DNA of 64,000 bases. Origin: Paenibacillus sabuli. GTDB taxonomy: Bacteria; Bacillota; Bacilli; Paenibacillales; Paenibacillaceae. The notes below the pieces were generated by a model, which was not told where the DNA came from, made no database searches, and worked only from the letters and a program-made list of their open reading frames with translations. Below, piece after piece: positions 31,802 through 41,180 of the stretch (positions are counted from its first letter, which is position 1; every line of letters starts with the position of its first letter). Location of the stretch: positions 1 to 64,000 of the forward strand of contig NZ_JACXIZ010000002.1 of assembly GCF_014705605.1 (NCBI RefSeq), written 5' to 3'. A program made the position numbers and the translations under genes.

Positions 31802-32782
31802 TTGTTTACCCAGTACCAGCCTTTGCTTTTATATGCCGCAACCTCTGTTCATGCCGGGAGTGGAAGTGAAACCGGAATTGTTGATTTGCCTATTCAGCGT
31901 GAACAGCATACTGCATTCCCCAAAATGGAAAGTTCAACGTTAAAGGGAGCTTGGAAACAATGCTTCAGTGAAACATTGGTAGACGGTTCAGACAGCGAAA
32001 CTGATTTCTTCACCGTATTTGGCTCCTCACCAAGCGATAACCCGAACAATGAATCACAGGCAAGCGCAGTGTCGTTCCTTGATGCCAGGATTTTATTATT
32101 TCCAGTTAAATCGTTGAAAGGGACATTTGCATGGATAACATGTCCGTATGTTTTGCGGAGGTTTAACCGCGATATGGAGTTGTTATCCGCTGTTAACGGG
32201 GGTGAAAATCCTTATGTACTGAAGACGGCGGCTGCCGGGAGTGTATCGGGTAGTACGTTGAAGGTCAGCGAAGTGAATAAAAATGACCAGACCTTTCCTA
32301 TTGTTTTGGAAGAATACACACTAACAGTCAAGCAGACGAGTGAAGCTGCTGAATTGGCGCAGAAGCTGGATGCGTGGTTGCAACTCTTTGGGGAGCCCTT
32401 AGGAATTGAAGAAAAGTTGGTGGTGGTATCAGACGATGAATTTACCGATTTTGTGAAGATGTCTACGGAAGTAAATGCGCGAATTCGGATTGAAGACAAC
32501 GGTCAAGTGGCAGGCGGATTATGGTATGAAGAAAATATTCCGCCGGAGACTGTTTTCTATAGCTCTGTTTTATTTGGAAATCCTAGAGAACCGCAAAAAA
32601 AGCGGGTACAGTCCGGCTTGAGGGAAGGGCTCGCCGCACAGCGTCTTAAGACTGCCGAAGATGTTCGCGACTATGTGCTGAACGAGCGTTTTCCGGACGT
32701 CTTTCAACTTGGAGGATCGGCTACGATTGGGAAAGGTATGATTCGAGCGATTCAACTTCCGGGAGGGGTTGCAGGTGAATAA
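31802..32782 (+). CDS. cmr4: type III-B backbone RNase Cmr4
   Basis: 326 residues from TTG 31802, with AAGGAGG upstream. The N-terminal region is the Cmr4 signature (LLLYAATSVHAGSGSETGIV, DLPIQREQHT, STLKGAW). Asp28 in GIVDLPIQRE is the conserved residue that cuts target RNA at 6-nt intervals, so RNase activity is predicted. Several copies form the backbone of the complex along the crRNA. The end of the protein (LGGSATIGKGM) is also typical. It overlaps cmr5 by 8 bp. Confidence 0.92.
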   Translation: MFTQYQPLLLYAATSVHAGSGSETGIVDLPIQREQHTAFPKMESSTLKGAWKQCFSETLVDGSDSETDFFTVFGSSPSDNPNNESQASAVSFLDARILLFPVKSLKGTFAWITCPYVLRRFNRDMELLSAVNGGENPYVLKTAAAGSVSGSTLKVSEVNKNDQTFPIVLEEYTLTVKQTSEAAELAQKLDAWLQLFGEPLGIEEKLVVVSDDEFTDFVKMSTEVNARIRIEDNGQVAGGLWYEENIPPETVFYSSVLFGNPREPQKKRVQSGLREGLAAQRLKTAEDVRDYVLNERFPDVFQLGGSATIGKGMIRAIQLPGGVAGE

Positions 32783-33218
32783 TACGATCCAGAAAATTGA
32801 AGGCGGCAGAGCCGGATTTGCTTATCAAGAGGTCAAAAATTCAATTGCATCCTTAAAAAAAACGGATGAAATCGGACTGTATGCGTCTTATCTTAAGCGG
32901 TTGCCAAGCATGATTCATGTCAACGGATTGGGACAAGCTCTGGCATTTTACTATACCAAGTGTCAAGTAAAACAATATGCTTTAATATTTGCATCCATCA
33001 ATCATTGGTTGCATGGACAACCAGAGTTAAAGATTGATCGCAACCAGCACTTGCTGGAGTCTATCGTGGAGATGAACAGCGACAACTATCGCCGTATCAC
33101 TACTGAAGTGCTGGCATTGCTCAATTGGATGCAGAAATTTGCTACTGGGATGCACAAAGACAGGGAGGGGGGTACTCCCCATATAATCACTGACAAGGAA
33201 AACGCGGGCCATGAATAA
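32775..33218 (+). CDS. cmr5: type III-B small subunit Cmr5
   Basis: 147 residues, all-helical. GTG 32775 is chosen over the TTG at 32769 because GGGAGG sits eight bases upstream of it. KRLPSMIHVNGLGQALAFY is the Cmr5 signature. Small subunits line the inside of the filament and help hold the target RNA. The gene overlaps cmr4 by 8 bp and cmr6 by 8 bp. Confidence 0.88.
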   Translation: MNNTIQKIEGGRAGFAYQEVKNSIASLKKTDEIGLYASYLKRLPSMIHVNGLGQALAFYYTKCQVKQYALIFASINHWLHGQPELKIDRNQHLLESIVEMNSDNYRRITTEVLALLNWMQKFATGMHKDREGGTPHIITDKENAGHE

Positions 33219-34392
33219 TGAACGGCGATTCGAACTATCATTGAAAAATGTCCCTGAATCCTTTCATCCAAAAGATACGACCAGATATTTGAAAGATGTA
33301 AGAATAACAGAAAAGAATCATCTTTGGTATCATGTCCACTATAATCAGGATATCTCGGAGAAGAAGGCCAAAAAGCATGAAGAGCACAAATCCTTTGAAA
33401 TAGGTAAGAATAAGCGCCGGGTAAACGTTACGTCCTTGCAAAACGTGGCGAAAAAGGCTGCATTGCGTGAACGGCGTTTAGAAAAGCTGCTGCAGTTGAC
33501 TGAAGCTACACACTATCTTTGGACATATCAATTTCAAAATCAGACGACCATCCTGCACGGACTGGGTGGTGGACATGTTAGCGAGAACAGTTTGACAATC
33601 CATCCGGTGTACGGCGTTCCCTATTTGCCGGCATCCAGTGTAAAAGGTGTTGTGAGACGCTGGTATATCGATGCCTTGTTAGAGGGAAGGGAACAAAATC
33701 TTAACCGTGAAGAGGATGTTAAAGCCATTTTGGGGCGCACGTTATTCGGGACCATTGAATCCCAGGGATTACTTCAGTTCTATGATATTTTGCTGTATCA
33801 TGGCCTGGCTATTACGGAAGACATTTTAACACCGCATTTTAGCGATTATTACACGAAAGGTATGGCTCCGGCGGATACGGGAAATCCGATTCCAAATACA
33901 TTTTACGGCGTGCAAGTCAAAACGGCTAAATTAATGCTTATGGTCAACAAACGTAAATTAAATGCATTCCTTGGCGAGATGGAACTAAATGTGGAGAACC
34001 TGAAAGATCTGGTGTCGAAGTGGGTGGGGTCCGCATTTCACGAACTGGGGATCGGCGGGAAAACTGCTTCGGGTTACGGGAGGTTTTCAATTTCAACCGA
34101 GTCCGCAGACAACGAGACTCAAATTTCAGGCCAGGCAGAAGTTAAGCTTGCAAATATGTCTCCAGATGAGCGATTGCTCTATCGAATGGAGCATTTAAGC
34201 GGATCTGTACGTGATTTGGAGGATAGCAAAAAGGAGATATATAACGAGGTTATAGCAACCAAAAATGTACAAGCTGCGAGTCAATTGCAGAATTATTGGA
34301 TGCGTCATAATGAATGGATCGATAAAAAACCTTCAAAAAAGCAATTGAAAAAGTGTGAAGAGATACAGAAATTACTAGAAGTAAAAGAATAA
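33211..34392 (+). CDS. cmr6: type III-B CRISPR RAMP protein Cmr6, with N-terminal extension
   Basis: 393 residues, longer than many Cmr6 proteins because of a charged N-terminal stretch of about 100 residues. The RAMP core carries TILHGLGGGHVSENSLTIHP and PYLPASSVKGVVRRWY, then a glycine-rich GGKTASGYGRF. Cmr6 caps the backbone near Cmr1. It is the last gene of the operon. The DNA returns to high GC about 40 bp after its stop, and no CRISPR repeat, cas6 or adaptation gene follows. Confidence 0.9.
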   Translation: MNNERRFELSLKNVPESFHPKDTTRYLKDVRITEKNHLWYHVHYNQDISEKKAKKHEEHKSFEIGKNKRRVNVTSLQNVAKKAALRERRLEKLLQLTEATHYLWTYQFQNQTTILHGLGGGHVSENSLTIHPVYGVPYLPASSVKGVVRRWYIDALLEGREQNLNREEDVKAILGRTLFGTIESQGLLQFYDILLYHGLAITEDILTPHFSDYYTKGMAPADTGNPIPNTFYGVQVKTAKLMLMVNKRKLNAFLGEMELNVENLKDLVSKWVGSAFHELGIGGKTASGYGRFSISTESADNETQISGQAEVKLANMSPDERLLYRMEHLSGSVRDLEDSKKEIYNEVIATKNVQAASQLQNYWMRHNEWIDKKPSKKQLKKCEEIQKLLEVKE

Positions 34393-34479
34393 TAGAATCG
34401 TTACGTGCCTCGGCGTCGTGCGCTCCGGCGCCTGCCGCCGTGTAGAGGTATCGTGCGGTGAGCGGTTCAATCCGAATCC

Positions 34480-34518
34480 TTTACGTCCGTCTTACAATCC
34501 GTCAACACGGGGTTAACG
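34480..34518 (+). promoter_or_regulatory. Pho box (PhoP binding site), four repeats
   Basis: Four hexamers TTTACG (34480), CTTACA (34491), TCAACA (34502) and TTAACG (34513) are each separated by five bases, an exact 11-bp period. This matches the Bacillus PhoP consensus TT(A/C/T)A(C/T)A. It lies 50 bp before the start of the alkaline phosphatase relic, as expected for a phosphate-starvation gene. Confidence 0.75.
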
Positions 34519-34567
34519 CTGGTTCGTATAGTGAAGGAGTCAACCCTATTCGACGAGGAGGATCACG

Positions 34568-34950
34568 ATGCTGAACGAACATGGGAAACGAGTCATACCC
34601 TGGGTCATAGCGCCGCTGCTGGCCTTGACGAGCTTCACGGCAGGAACAGCGACGCCGGTCGACGCCTGAGAGGAACAGAGCACTCGAATCGACAAGGTCA
34701 TCTTTATGATCGGGGACGGCATGGGACCGTCCTATACCACCGCTTACCGCTACTATATGGGCGTCAAGACCTACAAACGGGGCAATCGCAGTGGATAATG
34801 ACGAGACCGATACGCAGACCGTGCTGGAGCGCGCCAAGGCGCTAGGCAAATCGACCGAACTGGTCGTCACGAGCCAGGTGAATCATGCCACGCCGGCTGC
34901 GTATGCTGCTTATGAACGCTCGCGGAGCAATTATAATGAAATCGCTGCTC
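34568..34950 (+). pseudogene. alkaline phosphatase (PhoA family) pseudogene
   Basis: An ATG at 34568 behind GAGGAGG begins a signal peptide (VIPWVIAPLLALTSFTAG) that runs into a TGA codon after VDA. The same frame then continues with the PhoA metal site (DKVIFMIGDGMGPSYTTAYR) until another stop. After a large deletion a second block appears (VLERAKALGKSTELVVTSQV, NHATPAAYA, SRSNYNEIA), which is the central part of the same family. The rest is missing. The mutations (nonsense codon, internal deletion, loss of the C-terminal half) leave no chance of activity. Confidence 0.85.
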
Positions 34951-35168
34951 CGGCGCGTATGCCCCGCCGTCTAGCACGCCCGCTTCCTGAAGCTGCCGGA
35001 CCTGCGCTTCAAAATCCGGAGCGACCGGCAGCCCTGTTGTCGCCTGCTCCTGGGTCAGCGCTTCGACAGGTGACGCGTCTGGCATTCTGCATTTGGCTGT
35101 CGGCGGCGCTCACACAGTCGGCTTAGGCTTAACCTCGAAAGGAACGTTGACACGCTCAAGGGTCTGCT

Positions 35169-35196
35169 GCCTGCATCATCGCGCGATGATGCAGGC
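35169..35196. repeat. perfect 28-bp palindrome
   Basis: The two 14-base arms (GCCTGCATCATCGC and its exact complement) meet with no spacer. It lies 66 bp upstream of the -35 box of the efflux gene. It could be a dimeric operator or a hairpin end of lost DNA. No T tract follows, so it is not a standard terminator. Confidence 0.7.
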
Positions 35197-35261
35197 GTCA
35201 GCCCCTATTTGCGGATGTAGTCGCGAAGCGCGTAAGCGAAAAGGCAAGGCAAGGCCAAAGG

Positions 35262-35290
35262 TTGACGACACAGGGAAGGAAAGCTATAAT
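35262..35290 (+). promoter_or_regulatory. consensus sigma-A promoter of the cation efflux gene
   Basis: TTGACG (35262-35267) and TATAAT (35285-35290) are separated by 17 bp, nearly the ideal vegetative promoter. The start of transcription would be near 35297, just before the operator at 35304. Confidence 0.85.
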
Positions 35291-35303
35291 GAATAAAACC
35301 TAA

Positions 35304-35323
35304 ACATGAACACATGCTCATAT
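35304..35323. promoter_or_regulatory. ArsR/CzrA-type metal-sensor operator
   Basis: An inverted repeat with half-sites ACATGAACA and TGCTCATAT (9-2-9, seven of nine positions symmetric) begins about seven bases after the expected transcription start. It resembles the operators of ArsR/SmtB-family repressors such as CadC and CzrA. No repressor gene is adjacent, so control would be in trans. Confidence 0.6.
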
Positions 35324-35418
35324 GTTTATTTTGGGGAATGAGAAATGGACTGGAAATTCTAAAAGCGGGAAAAGCTATACCACGCCTGCATGTCCGTGAA
35401 AGGAAGGAGAGGACGCGC

Positions 35419-36405
35419 ATGTCCGGACATCATCACGCTCATGCCCACGGCCACGACCACGACCATGGACACAGTCACGGCGCGGGGGCCAATAAAAAAA
35501 TTCTGCTAGTGTCATTCGTCATCATCACCGTCTACATGATCGTCGAAGCGGTCGGCGGCTTCGTCACCAACAGCCTGGCGCTCATCTCCGACGCCGGTCA
35601 CATGCTGTCGGACGCGATCGCCCTGGGCATCGCGCTCGCTGCCTTCACTTACGGCTCCAAAGCCGTCAACACCGGCAAAACCTACGGCTATCGGCGGTTC
35701 GAAATATTGGCGGCTGTGCTCAATGGCGTGACGCTGATCGGCATCGCGCTCTACATTTTCTACGAGGCCATCGAGCGCTTCCGCAATCCGCCCGAGGTCG
35801 CAACTGTCGGCATGCTTGTCATCAGCACGATCGGTCTGCTCGTCAACGTGCTGGTGGCATGGATCATGATGCGCGGCAGCGACACGGAGAACAACCTCAA
35901 CATGCGCGGCGCATATTTGCACGTCCTCAGCGATATGCTCGGCTCCGTCGGAGCGATCGCCGCCGCATTGCTCATGATGGGCTTGGGGTGGGGCTGGGCG
36001 GACCCGCTGGCGAGCGTCGTCGTCGCGGTGCTCGTGCTGCGCAGCGGCTACTATGTGACGAAGTCGTCGCTGCACGTGTTGATGGAGGGCGCCCCGGCCA
36101 ATATCGACGTCGACGCGCTGGTCCGCCTCATCCGCGAGACGGAGGGCGTCGAGGGCGTGCACGACGTCCACGTCTGGTCGATCACGAGCAACATGAACGC
36201 CCTGACCGCGCATATCGTGGTGGACGGTCGGCGCAGCGTCTATGAGACCGAAGCGATCTTGCAGACGATCGAGCATGCGCTGGAGCATCGGGGCATCCGC
36301 CACGTCACCTTGCAGGCGGAGTCCGAGCGGCACGCGCACGACGATTCGGTGCTGTGCACCGTCCGGGCGGACGCGCCCGACGCGCACGCGCATCATCATC
36401 ATTGA
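35419..36405 (+). CDS. cation diffusion facilitator (CzcD/ZitB-like zinc efflux)
   Basis: 328 residues from ATG 35419, with AAGGAGAGG upstream; an earlier ATG at 35314 lies in the operator. Six membrane helices, the zinc-site Asp/His pattern (LISDAGHMLSDAIALGIA in helix 2 and LHVLSDMLGSVGAI in helix 5), and a cytoplasmic C-terminal domain (VEGVHDVHVWSITSNMNALT). Both ends are His-rich (N-terminal HHHAHAHGHDHDHGHSH, C-terminal HAHHHH). It should export Zn2+, and perhaps Cd2+ or Co2+, by proton antiport. The promoter and operator upstream suggest metal-induced expression. Confidence 0.92.
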   Translation: MSGHHHAHAHGHDHDHGHSHGAGANKKILLVSFVIITVYMIVEAVGGFVTNSLALISDAGHMLSDAIALGIALAAFTYGSKAVNTGKTYGYRRFEILAAVLNGVTLIGIALYIFYEAIERFRNPPEVATVGMLVISTIGLLVNVLVAWIMMRGSDTENNLNMRGAYLHVLSDMLGSVGAIAAALLMMGLGWGWADPLASVVVAVLVLRSGYYVTKSSLHVLMEGAPANIDVDALVRLIRETEGVEGVHDVHVWSITSNMNALTAHIVVDGRRSVYETEAILQTIEHALEHRGIRHVTLQAESERHAHDDSVLCTVRADAPDAHAHHHH

Positions 36406-36536
36406 CGCGAAGACAGTTACCGGCCTGCTCGCCGCTTCCGGCGCTGCAGGCTGTTTGCGTGTGTGTCTTGTCGCGCGCTTGCCCCCAAAAAAACGCTTTT
36501 CATTAACAGCAGGTCTGGTCGTTCGTATAGCGTCAG

Positions 36537-36569
36537 CAAGGCCCGGGCGCGCTTCGCGACCGGGCCTTG
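36537..36569. terminator. bidirectional terminator between efflux and LysR genes
   Basis: CAAGGCCCGG (36537-36546) pairs exactly with CCGGGCCTTG (36560-36569) around a GC-rich loop. It lies between two convergent genes. T tracts are short on both sides. Confidence 0.65.
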
Positions 36570-36578
36570 TGTGTATCG

Positions 36579-37466
36579 TCAGCCGACCATCTCCATGAAG
36601 CGGCTGGCCGCATTGGTGAGCGGCATATTGCGCATCGTCATGAGCCCGACCTGCGAGGGGGGAAGCGGCACGTCGAGACGAATCTCGAACAGCGAGCCGT
36701 CCTCCAGCTCCCGTGATACGAACTCCCGGGTGACGTAGGAGATGCCGAGCCCCTTGCGCGCGAATTCGATCAACAGATCCACGCTTCCCACCTCGAACTC
36801 GGGCTTCAGCGGATAGCCGTAGCTCTGGAACAGCTCGGTAATCGCCATCCGGGCCCGGCTGTTGCGCGAGAACAGGATGATCGGATAGTGCAGCAGCTCC
36901 TCCATCGACAGCTCCGTATTCTTCAGCTCGCTGTATCCTTCCCCGGCTACGAAGCAATCCTGCAGTTGAAAGCTCTCGCGCACCTGAAGCTGCGGGTCGA
37001 CGATGGGCATGCGCACGACGCCCAGATCGATCCGACCTTCCTTGAGGAAGGCGATCACCTCCGGCGTCGTGCCGTGATTGAGATGAATGCGGACGCCGGG
37101 GTACTGGCGGTGGAAACTTTCCAAATAAGGGAGCAAGTAGTGCTTGAAGAGCGAGTCGCTGCCTCCGACGCGCAGCTCGCCGTCGTCGAGGTTTTTCAGC
37201 GCGGCCATTTTTTCTTCTGCGCGTGTAATCAGGATATGGGATTGTTCGATATACGAATAGAGCAAGGCGCCTTCCTGCGTGAGCGTCACGCCTTTGGAGG
37301 TGCGGTGGAACAGCACGAGGCCGAAGCTGTCCTCGAGCTGCTTGATGGCATGGCTGACGCTGGGCTGCGTCAGATAGAGCGCCTTGGCGGCCTGGGACAG
37401 GCTGCCCGTTTTGGCGGCCAGGTAGAACACTTTGTATAACTCGTAATTATTGGTCATAGACGACAT
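36579..37466 (-). CDS. LysR family transcriptional regulator
   Basis: 295 residues. N-terminal winged helix-turn-helix (SLSQAAKALYLTQPSVSHAI) followed by the periplasmic-binding-like sensor domain (ELRVGGSDSLFKHYLLPYLE; GRIDLGVVRMP). It is closest in style to the CysL/CitR group. It is transcribed divergently from zwf with 97 bp between the starts, so it probably controls the pentose phosphate operon and itself. The effector is unknown. Confidence 0.9.
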   Translation of the reverse strand: MSSMTNNYELYKVFYLAAKTGSLSQAAKALYLTQPSVSHAIKQLEDSFGLVLFHRTSKGVTLTQEGALLYSYIEQSHILITRAEEKMAALKNLDDGELRVGGSDSLFKHYLLPYLESFHRQYPGVRIHLNHGTTPEVIAFLKEGRIDLGVVRMPIVDPQLQVRESFQLQDCFVAGEGYSELKNTELSMEELLHYPIILFSRNSRARMAITELFQSYGYPLKPEFEVGSVDLLIEFARKGLGISYVTREFVSRELEDGSLFEIRLDVPLPPSQVGLMTMRNMPLTNAASRFMEMVG

Positions 37467-37563
37467 CTATAGCTCCTGTCCAATATATTAATTACTTGCA
37501 TGGCACGTATATGTATTATAGTGGAATTAGCATGGAGAAGCTAGCCGAGAGGAGTCATGTACC

Positions 37564-39126
37564 GTGAATGCTGCAAGTTTTGTGTTGTTTGGCGCGACGG
37601 GAGATCTGGCGAAGCGCAAGATCTACCCCGCCTTATATAATTTGTTCGTGGACGGCAAGCTGTCGGAGGGCTTTTCGGTTGTCGGGCTCGGACGGCGGGC
37701 GTGGAGCGACGAGACGTTCCAGGCCAATGTGGAGCAAGCCTTGTACGATTTTTCCCGGCGCAAGCCGGCGGACCGCGGCGAGCTGGCGCGCTTCGTACGC
37801 GCCTTCCGCTTCCAGGTGCTGGACATCGACCGCGCGGAGGACTACGCGCAATTGCGCGAGCTCGTGGAGCGGCGCGAGCGGGAGCTCGGGCTGACGCCGA
37901 ACCGCATGTTCTATCTGTCGGTCGGTCCGGAGTACTTCGGCACGATCGCGAATCATATCGAGGCGAGCGGGCTCGGCGGCGCAGACGGCTGGAAGCGGCT
38001 CGTCATCGAGAAGCCGTTCGGCCACGATCTGGCGTCGGCGCGCGCGCTCAACGCCAAGCTCGGCGAGACGTTCGCCGAGGAGGAGATCTACCGTATCGAC
38101 CACTACCTCGGCAAGCCGATGGTGCAGAAGCTCGAGCTGCTGCAGCAGTCCAATCCGGTGCTGCAGGCGCTGTGGAGCAACCACTACATCGCCAACGTGC
38201 AGATCACGGCCAGCGAGACGGTCGGCGTCGAGACGCGGGCCGGCTACTACGACCGTGCCGGGGCGATCCGGGATATGTTCCAGAATCATATGCTGCAGCT
38301 GCTGATGATGCTGACCGCCCAGCTGCCGAAGAACAGCACGGCGGAGACGGTCCGCTTCAAGAAGAAGAAGGTCATGGAGGCGCTCGATCCGCTGCAGCAG
38401 GGGCAGGTCGCGGCCAGCGTCGTGCGCGGCCAGTATGCCGCCGGCGCGATCGCGGGCGTACCGGTCGCAGGCTATGCCGACGAGCCGGGCATCCCGGCCG
38501 GCTCGACCAACGATACGTACGTCGCGGCGCGGCTCACGATCGACGACGCCTTCTGGCGCGGCGTGCCGTTCTACATCCGTACGGGCAAGCGACTGCAGGC
38601 CAAGTCGACGCGGATCGTCATCGAGTTCAAGCCGCCGCTCAAGCAGTCCGGCGCGGACGCGGCGCAGCCGCCCAATCTGCTCATCATCGACATCAATCCG
38701 AACGAGACGATCACACTGCAGCTCAATGCGCGCGACACGCAGGACAAGGCGCGGTTCCGACCGCTGCATCTGGACCTGCGCGACGACGCCGAGGAGACGC
38801 CGGAGGCGTACGAGAATCTGATCGGTGACGCGCTGCGCGGCGATGCGACCTTCTTTGCTCACTGGGACGAGGTCGAGCTGTCCTGGCGATGGGTGCAGCC
38901 GATCCTGGAAGCCTTCGCGGACGGTGAGGTGCCGCTGCATCCGTACGAAGCCGGCGGGCACGGACCGGCGGCGGCGGATGCGCTGACGGCGCGGGACGGC
39001 TACCGCTGGTGGCAAGGCGAGGACGAGGCGCGCGCGGCGGAGACGGAGCGCGCACAGGCGGAGATCCCGCAGGAGCATGCCGTACAGGAGCATACCAAGA
39101 GAGCGGGGGAACGACAATATGTCTGA
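37564..39126 (+). CDS. zwf: glucose-6-phosphate 1-dehydrogenase
   Basis: 520 residues. The N-terminal NADP site is [17 protein letters not shown], and the substrate site RIDHYLGK contains His180. EKPFGHD and the [10 protein letters not shown] segment are also conserved. It oxidises glucose-6-phosphate to 6-phosphogluconolactone and makes NADPH. GTG start at 37564. The last 30 residues (rich in Glu, Gln, Arg) go beyond the usual end of about 490 residues and overlap the next gene by 8 bp. It heads a zwf-tkt-tal operon. Confidence 0.96.
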   Translation: MNAASFVLFGATGDLAKRKIYPALYNLFVDGKLSEGFSVVGLGRRAWSDETFQANVEQALYDFSRRKPADRGELARFVRAFRFQVLDIDRAEDYAQLRELVERRERELGLTPNRMFYLSVGPEYFGTIANHIEASGLGGADGWKRLVIEKPFGHDLASARALNAKLGETFAEEEIYRIDHYLGKPMVQKLELLQQSNPVLQALWSNHYIANVQITASETVGVETRAGYYDRAGAIRDMFQNHMLQLLMMLTAQLPKNSTAETVRFKKKKVMEALDPLQQGQVAASVVRGQYAAGAIAGVPVAGYADEPGIPAGSTNDTYVAARLTIDDAFWRGVPFYIRTGKRLQAKSTRIVIEFKPPLKQSGADAAQPPNLLIIDINPNETITLQLNARDTQDKARFRPLHLDLRDDAEETPEAYENLIGDALRGDATFFAHWDEVELSWRWVQPILEAFADGEVPLHPYEAGGHGPAAADALTARDGYRWWQGEDEARAAETERAQAEIPQEHAVQEHTKRAGERQYV

Positions 39127-41125
39127 TACGCAAGCGACGCATACAACACAGGCGATGGAGCAGCTCGCCATCGACACGATCCGCACGCTGTCCATCGATG
39201 CCACCAACAGCGCCAACTCCGGCCATCCGGGGCTGCCGCTGGGCGCGGCGCCGATGGGTTACGCGCTGTGGGCGCGCCACCTGAAGCACAATCCGGCGCA
39301 TGCTCAGTGGTTCGACCGCGACCGCTTCGTGCTGTCGGCGGGGCATGGCTCTATGTTGTTGTACAGCCTGCTCCATCTATCGGGCTATCAGGTCTCGCTG
39401 GAGGACCTGAGGCAATTCCGCCAATTGAACAGTCGCACGCCCGGTCATCCCGAGTACGGCCACACCGACGGTGTGGAAGCGACGACCGGCCCGCTCGGTC
39501 AGGGCATCGCGATGGCGGTCGGGATGGCGATGGCCGAGGCGCATCTGGCCTCGCGCTTCAACCGCGAGGGTCACGACGTGATCGATCATCATACGTACGC
39601 GCTCGTCGGCGACGGCTGTCTGATGGAGGGCATCTCGTACGAGGCGATGTCGATGGCCGGCCATATGAAGCTGGGCAAGCTGATCGTGCTCTACGATTCC
39701 AACGACATCTCGCTCGACGGCGAGCTGGCCCTGTCCTTCGGCGAGGACATGCGCAAGCGCGCGGAGTCGGCGAAGTGGTCCTACCTTCGCGTCGAGGACG
39801 GCAATGACGTCGAGCAGATCTCGGCCGCGATCGCGGCGGCCAGGCAAGACCGGTCGCAGCCGACCCTGATCGAGGTGCGTACGGTGATTGGCTACGGCAG
39901 CCCGGCGGCCGGCACGAACAAGGCGCACGGCGTGCCGCTCGGCGCCGAGGGCGGCGCCGCGGCCAAGCAGGCCTACGGCTGGGCGCACGAGGAGCCGTTC
40001 ACGGTGACGGACGAGGTGCGCGCGCATTTCGAAGCGCTCGGCCGCCGAGGCGCGGCCGCGGAGTCCGATTGGAACGAGCGGCTGTCGGCTTACAAGGCGG
40101 CGCACCCGGCGCTGGCCGAGGAGCTGGAGCGGGCGCTCGACGGCAGCGCGCCGCTGGAGGCGGAGGACGTACTGACCTTCGACACGGGGAAGGCGATCTC
40201 CACGCGCGTCGCGAGCGGCGAAGCGATCAATCACTATGTGAAGAAGGTGCCGTCGCTGCTCGGCGGCAGCGCCGATCTGTCGCACTCGACGATGACCAAC
40301 ATCAAGGACGAGCCGGTATTCGCCGCGCCGCGATATGCCGGGCGCAACGTCTACTTCGGCGTCCGCGAGCATGCGATGGGCGCGGCCGGGAGCGGCATGG
40401 CGCTGCACGGCGGCGTGAAGCCGTTCGTGGCGACGTTCTTCGTCTTCAGCGACTATCTGCGCCCGGCGATCCGGCTGGCGGCGCTGCAGCAGGTGCCGGT
40501 GACATACGTCTTCACGCACGACTCAATCGCAGTTGGCGAGGACGGTCCTACCCATGAGCCGGTCGAGCATCTGGCGGCGCTGCGCACGATTCCGGGATTG
40601 ACCGTGATTCGTCCGACCGACGCCAACGAGACGGCGAGCGCCTGGGCGTATGCGCTGCAGAGCAAGGGGCCGGTCGCGCTCGTGCTGAGCCGGCAGAATC
40701 TGCCGGTCTACGAGGCGACCAAGGGCAATATGGACAACGTCGCGCGCGGCGGCTATGTGCTGGCCGAGACCGACGCCTCGCCGGAGCTGCTGCTGATCGC
40801 GACCGGCTCCGAGGTGTCGCTGGCGATGGACGCCAAGGCCGAGCTGGAGCGCGAGGGCCGCTCTGTGCGCGTCGTGGCGATGCCGTGCCGCGAACTGTTC
40901 GACCGCCAGCCCGAGACGTATCGGCAGCAGGTGCTGCCGGATGCGATCGCGGCGCGGGTGGCGATCGAGGCGGGCATCCCGCTCGGCTGGGAGCGCTATG
41001 CCGGTCCGGCGGGCAAGGTGCTGGCGATGGAGACGTTCGGCGCGTCCGGTCCGGGCGGCGAGGTGCAGGCGCATTTCGGCTTCACGGCCGAGCATGTGGT
41101 CCGATTGGCCAAATCGCTCGTATAA
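39119..41125 (+). CDS. tkt: transketolase
   Basis: 668 residues, normal for the family. Thiamine diphosphate motif region ([20 protein letters not shown], then DSNDISLDG) in the N-terminal domain, the catalytic loop [17 protein letters not shown], and the pyrimidine-domain motif ([29 protein letters not shown]). It moves two-carbon units between pentose and hexose phosphates with ThDP and Mg2+. ATG 39119 overlaps the zwf end by 8 bp. The tal gene follows 55 bp later. Confidence 0.96.
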   Translation: MSDTQATHTTQAMEQLAIDTIRTLSIDATNSANSGHPGLPLGAAPMGYALWARHLKHNPAHAQWFDRDRFVLSAGHGSMLLYSLLHLSGYQVSLEDLRQFRQLNSRTPGHPEYGHTDGVEATTGPLGQGIAMAVGMAMAEAHLASRFNREGHDVIDHHTYALVGDGCLMEGISYEAMSMAGHMKLGKLIVLYDSNDISLDGELALSFGEDMRKRAESAKWSYLRVEDGNDVEQISAAIAAARQDRSQPTLIEVRTVIGYGSPAAGTNKAHGVPLGAEGGAAAKQAYGWAHEEPFTVTDEVRAHFEALGRRGAAAESDWNERLSAYKAAHPALAEELERALDGSAPLEAEDVLTFDTGKAISTRVASGEAINHYVKKVPSLLGGSADLSHSTMTNIKDEPVFAAPRYAGRNVYFGVREHAMGAAGSGMALHGGVKPFVATFFVFSDYLRPAIRLAALQQVPVTYVFTHDSIAVGEDGPTHEPVEHLAALRTIPGLTVIRPTDANETASAWAYALQSKGPVALVLSRQNLPVYEATKGNMDNVARGGYVLAETDASPELLLIATGSEVSLAMDAKAELEREGRSVRVVAMPCRELFDRQPETYRQQVLPDAIAARVAIEAGIPLGWERYAGPAGKVLAMETFGASGPGGEVQAHFGFTAEHVVRLAKSLV

Positions 41126-41180
41126 CGGTACACTTATAGGCAAGTATAGGCAAGAACCAAACTTAGGAGGCGAATGCACA

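Larger units (their letters stand above)
34951..35418. other. non-coding stretch before the cation efflux gene
   Basis: After the phosphatase relic, a minus-strand frame (34948-35085, with TQEQATTGLPVAPDFEAQV) reads like part of a real protein but was not recognised. It may be another relic. Then follow a perfect 28-bp palindrome, a consensus promoter, an ArsR-type operator, and a leader of about 100 bases to the efflux gene start. Confidence 0.5.

Noticed and set aside
34393-34567. CRISPR array downstream of cmr6
   Set aside because: The sequence is read in full and holds no direct repeats of 28-37 bp. Only a Pho box is present.
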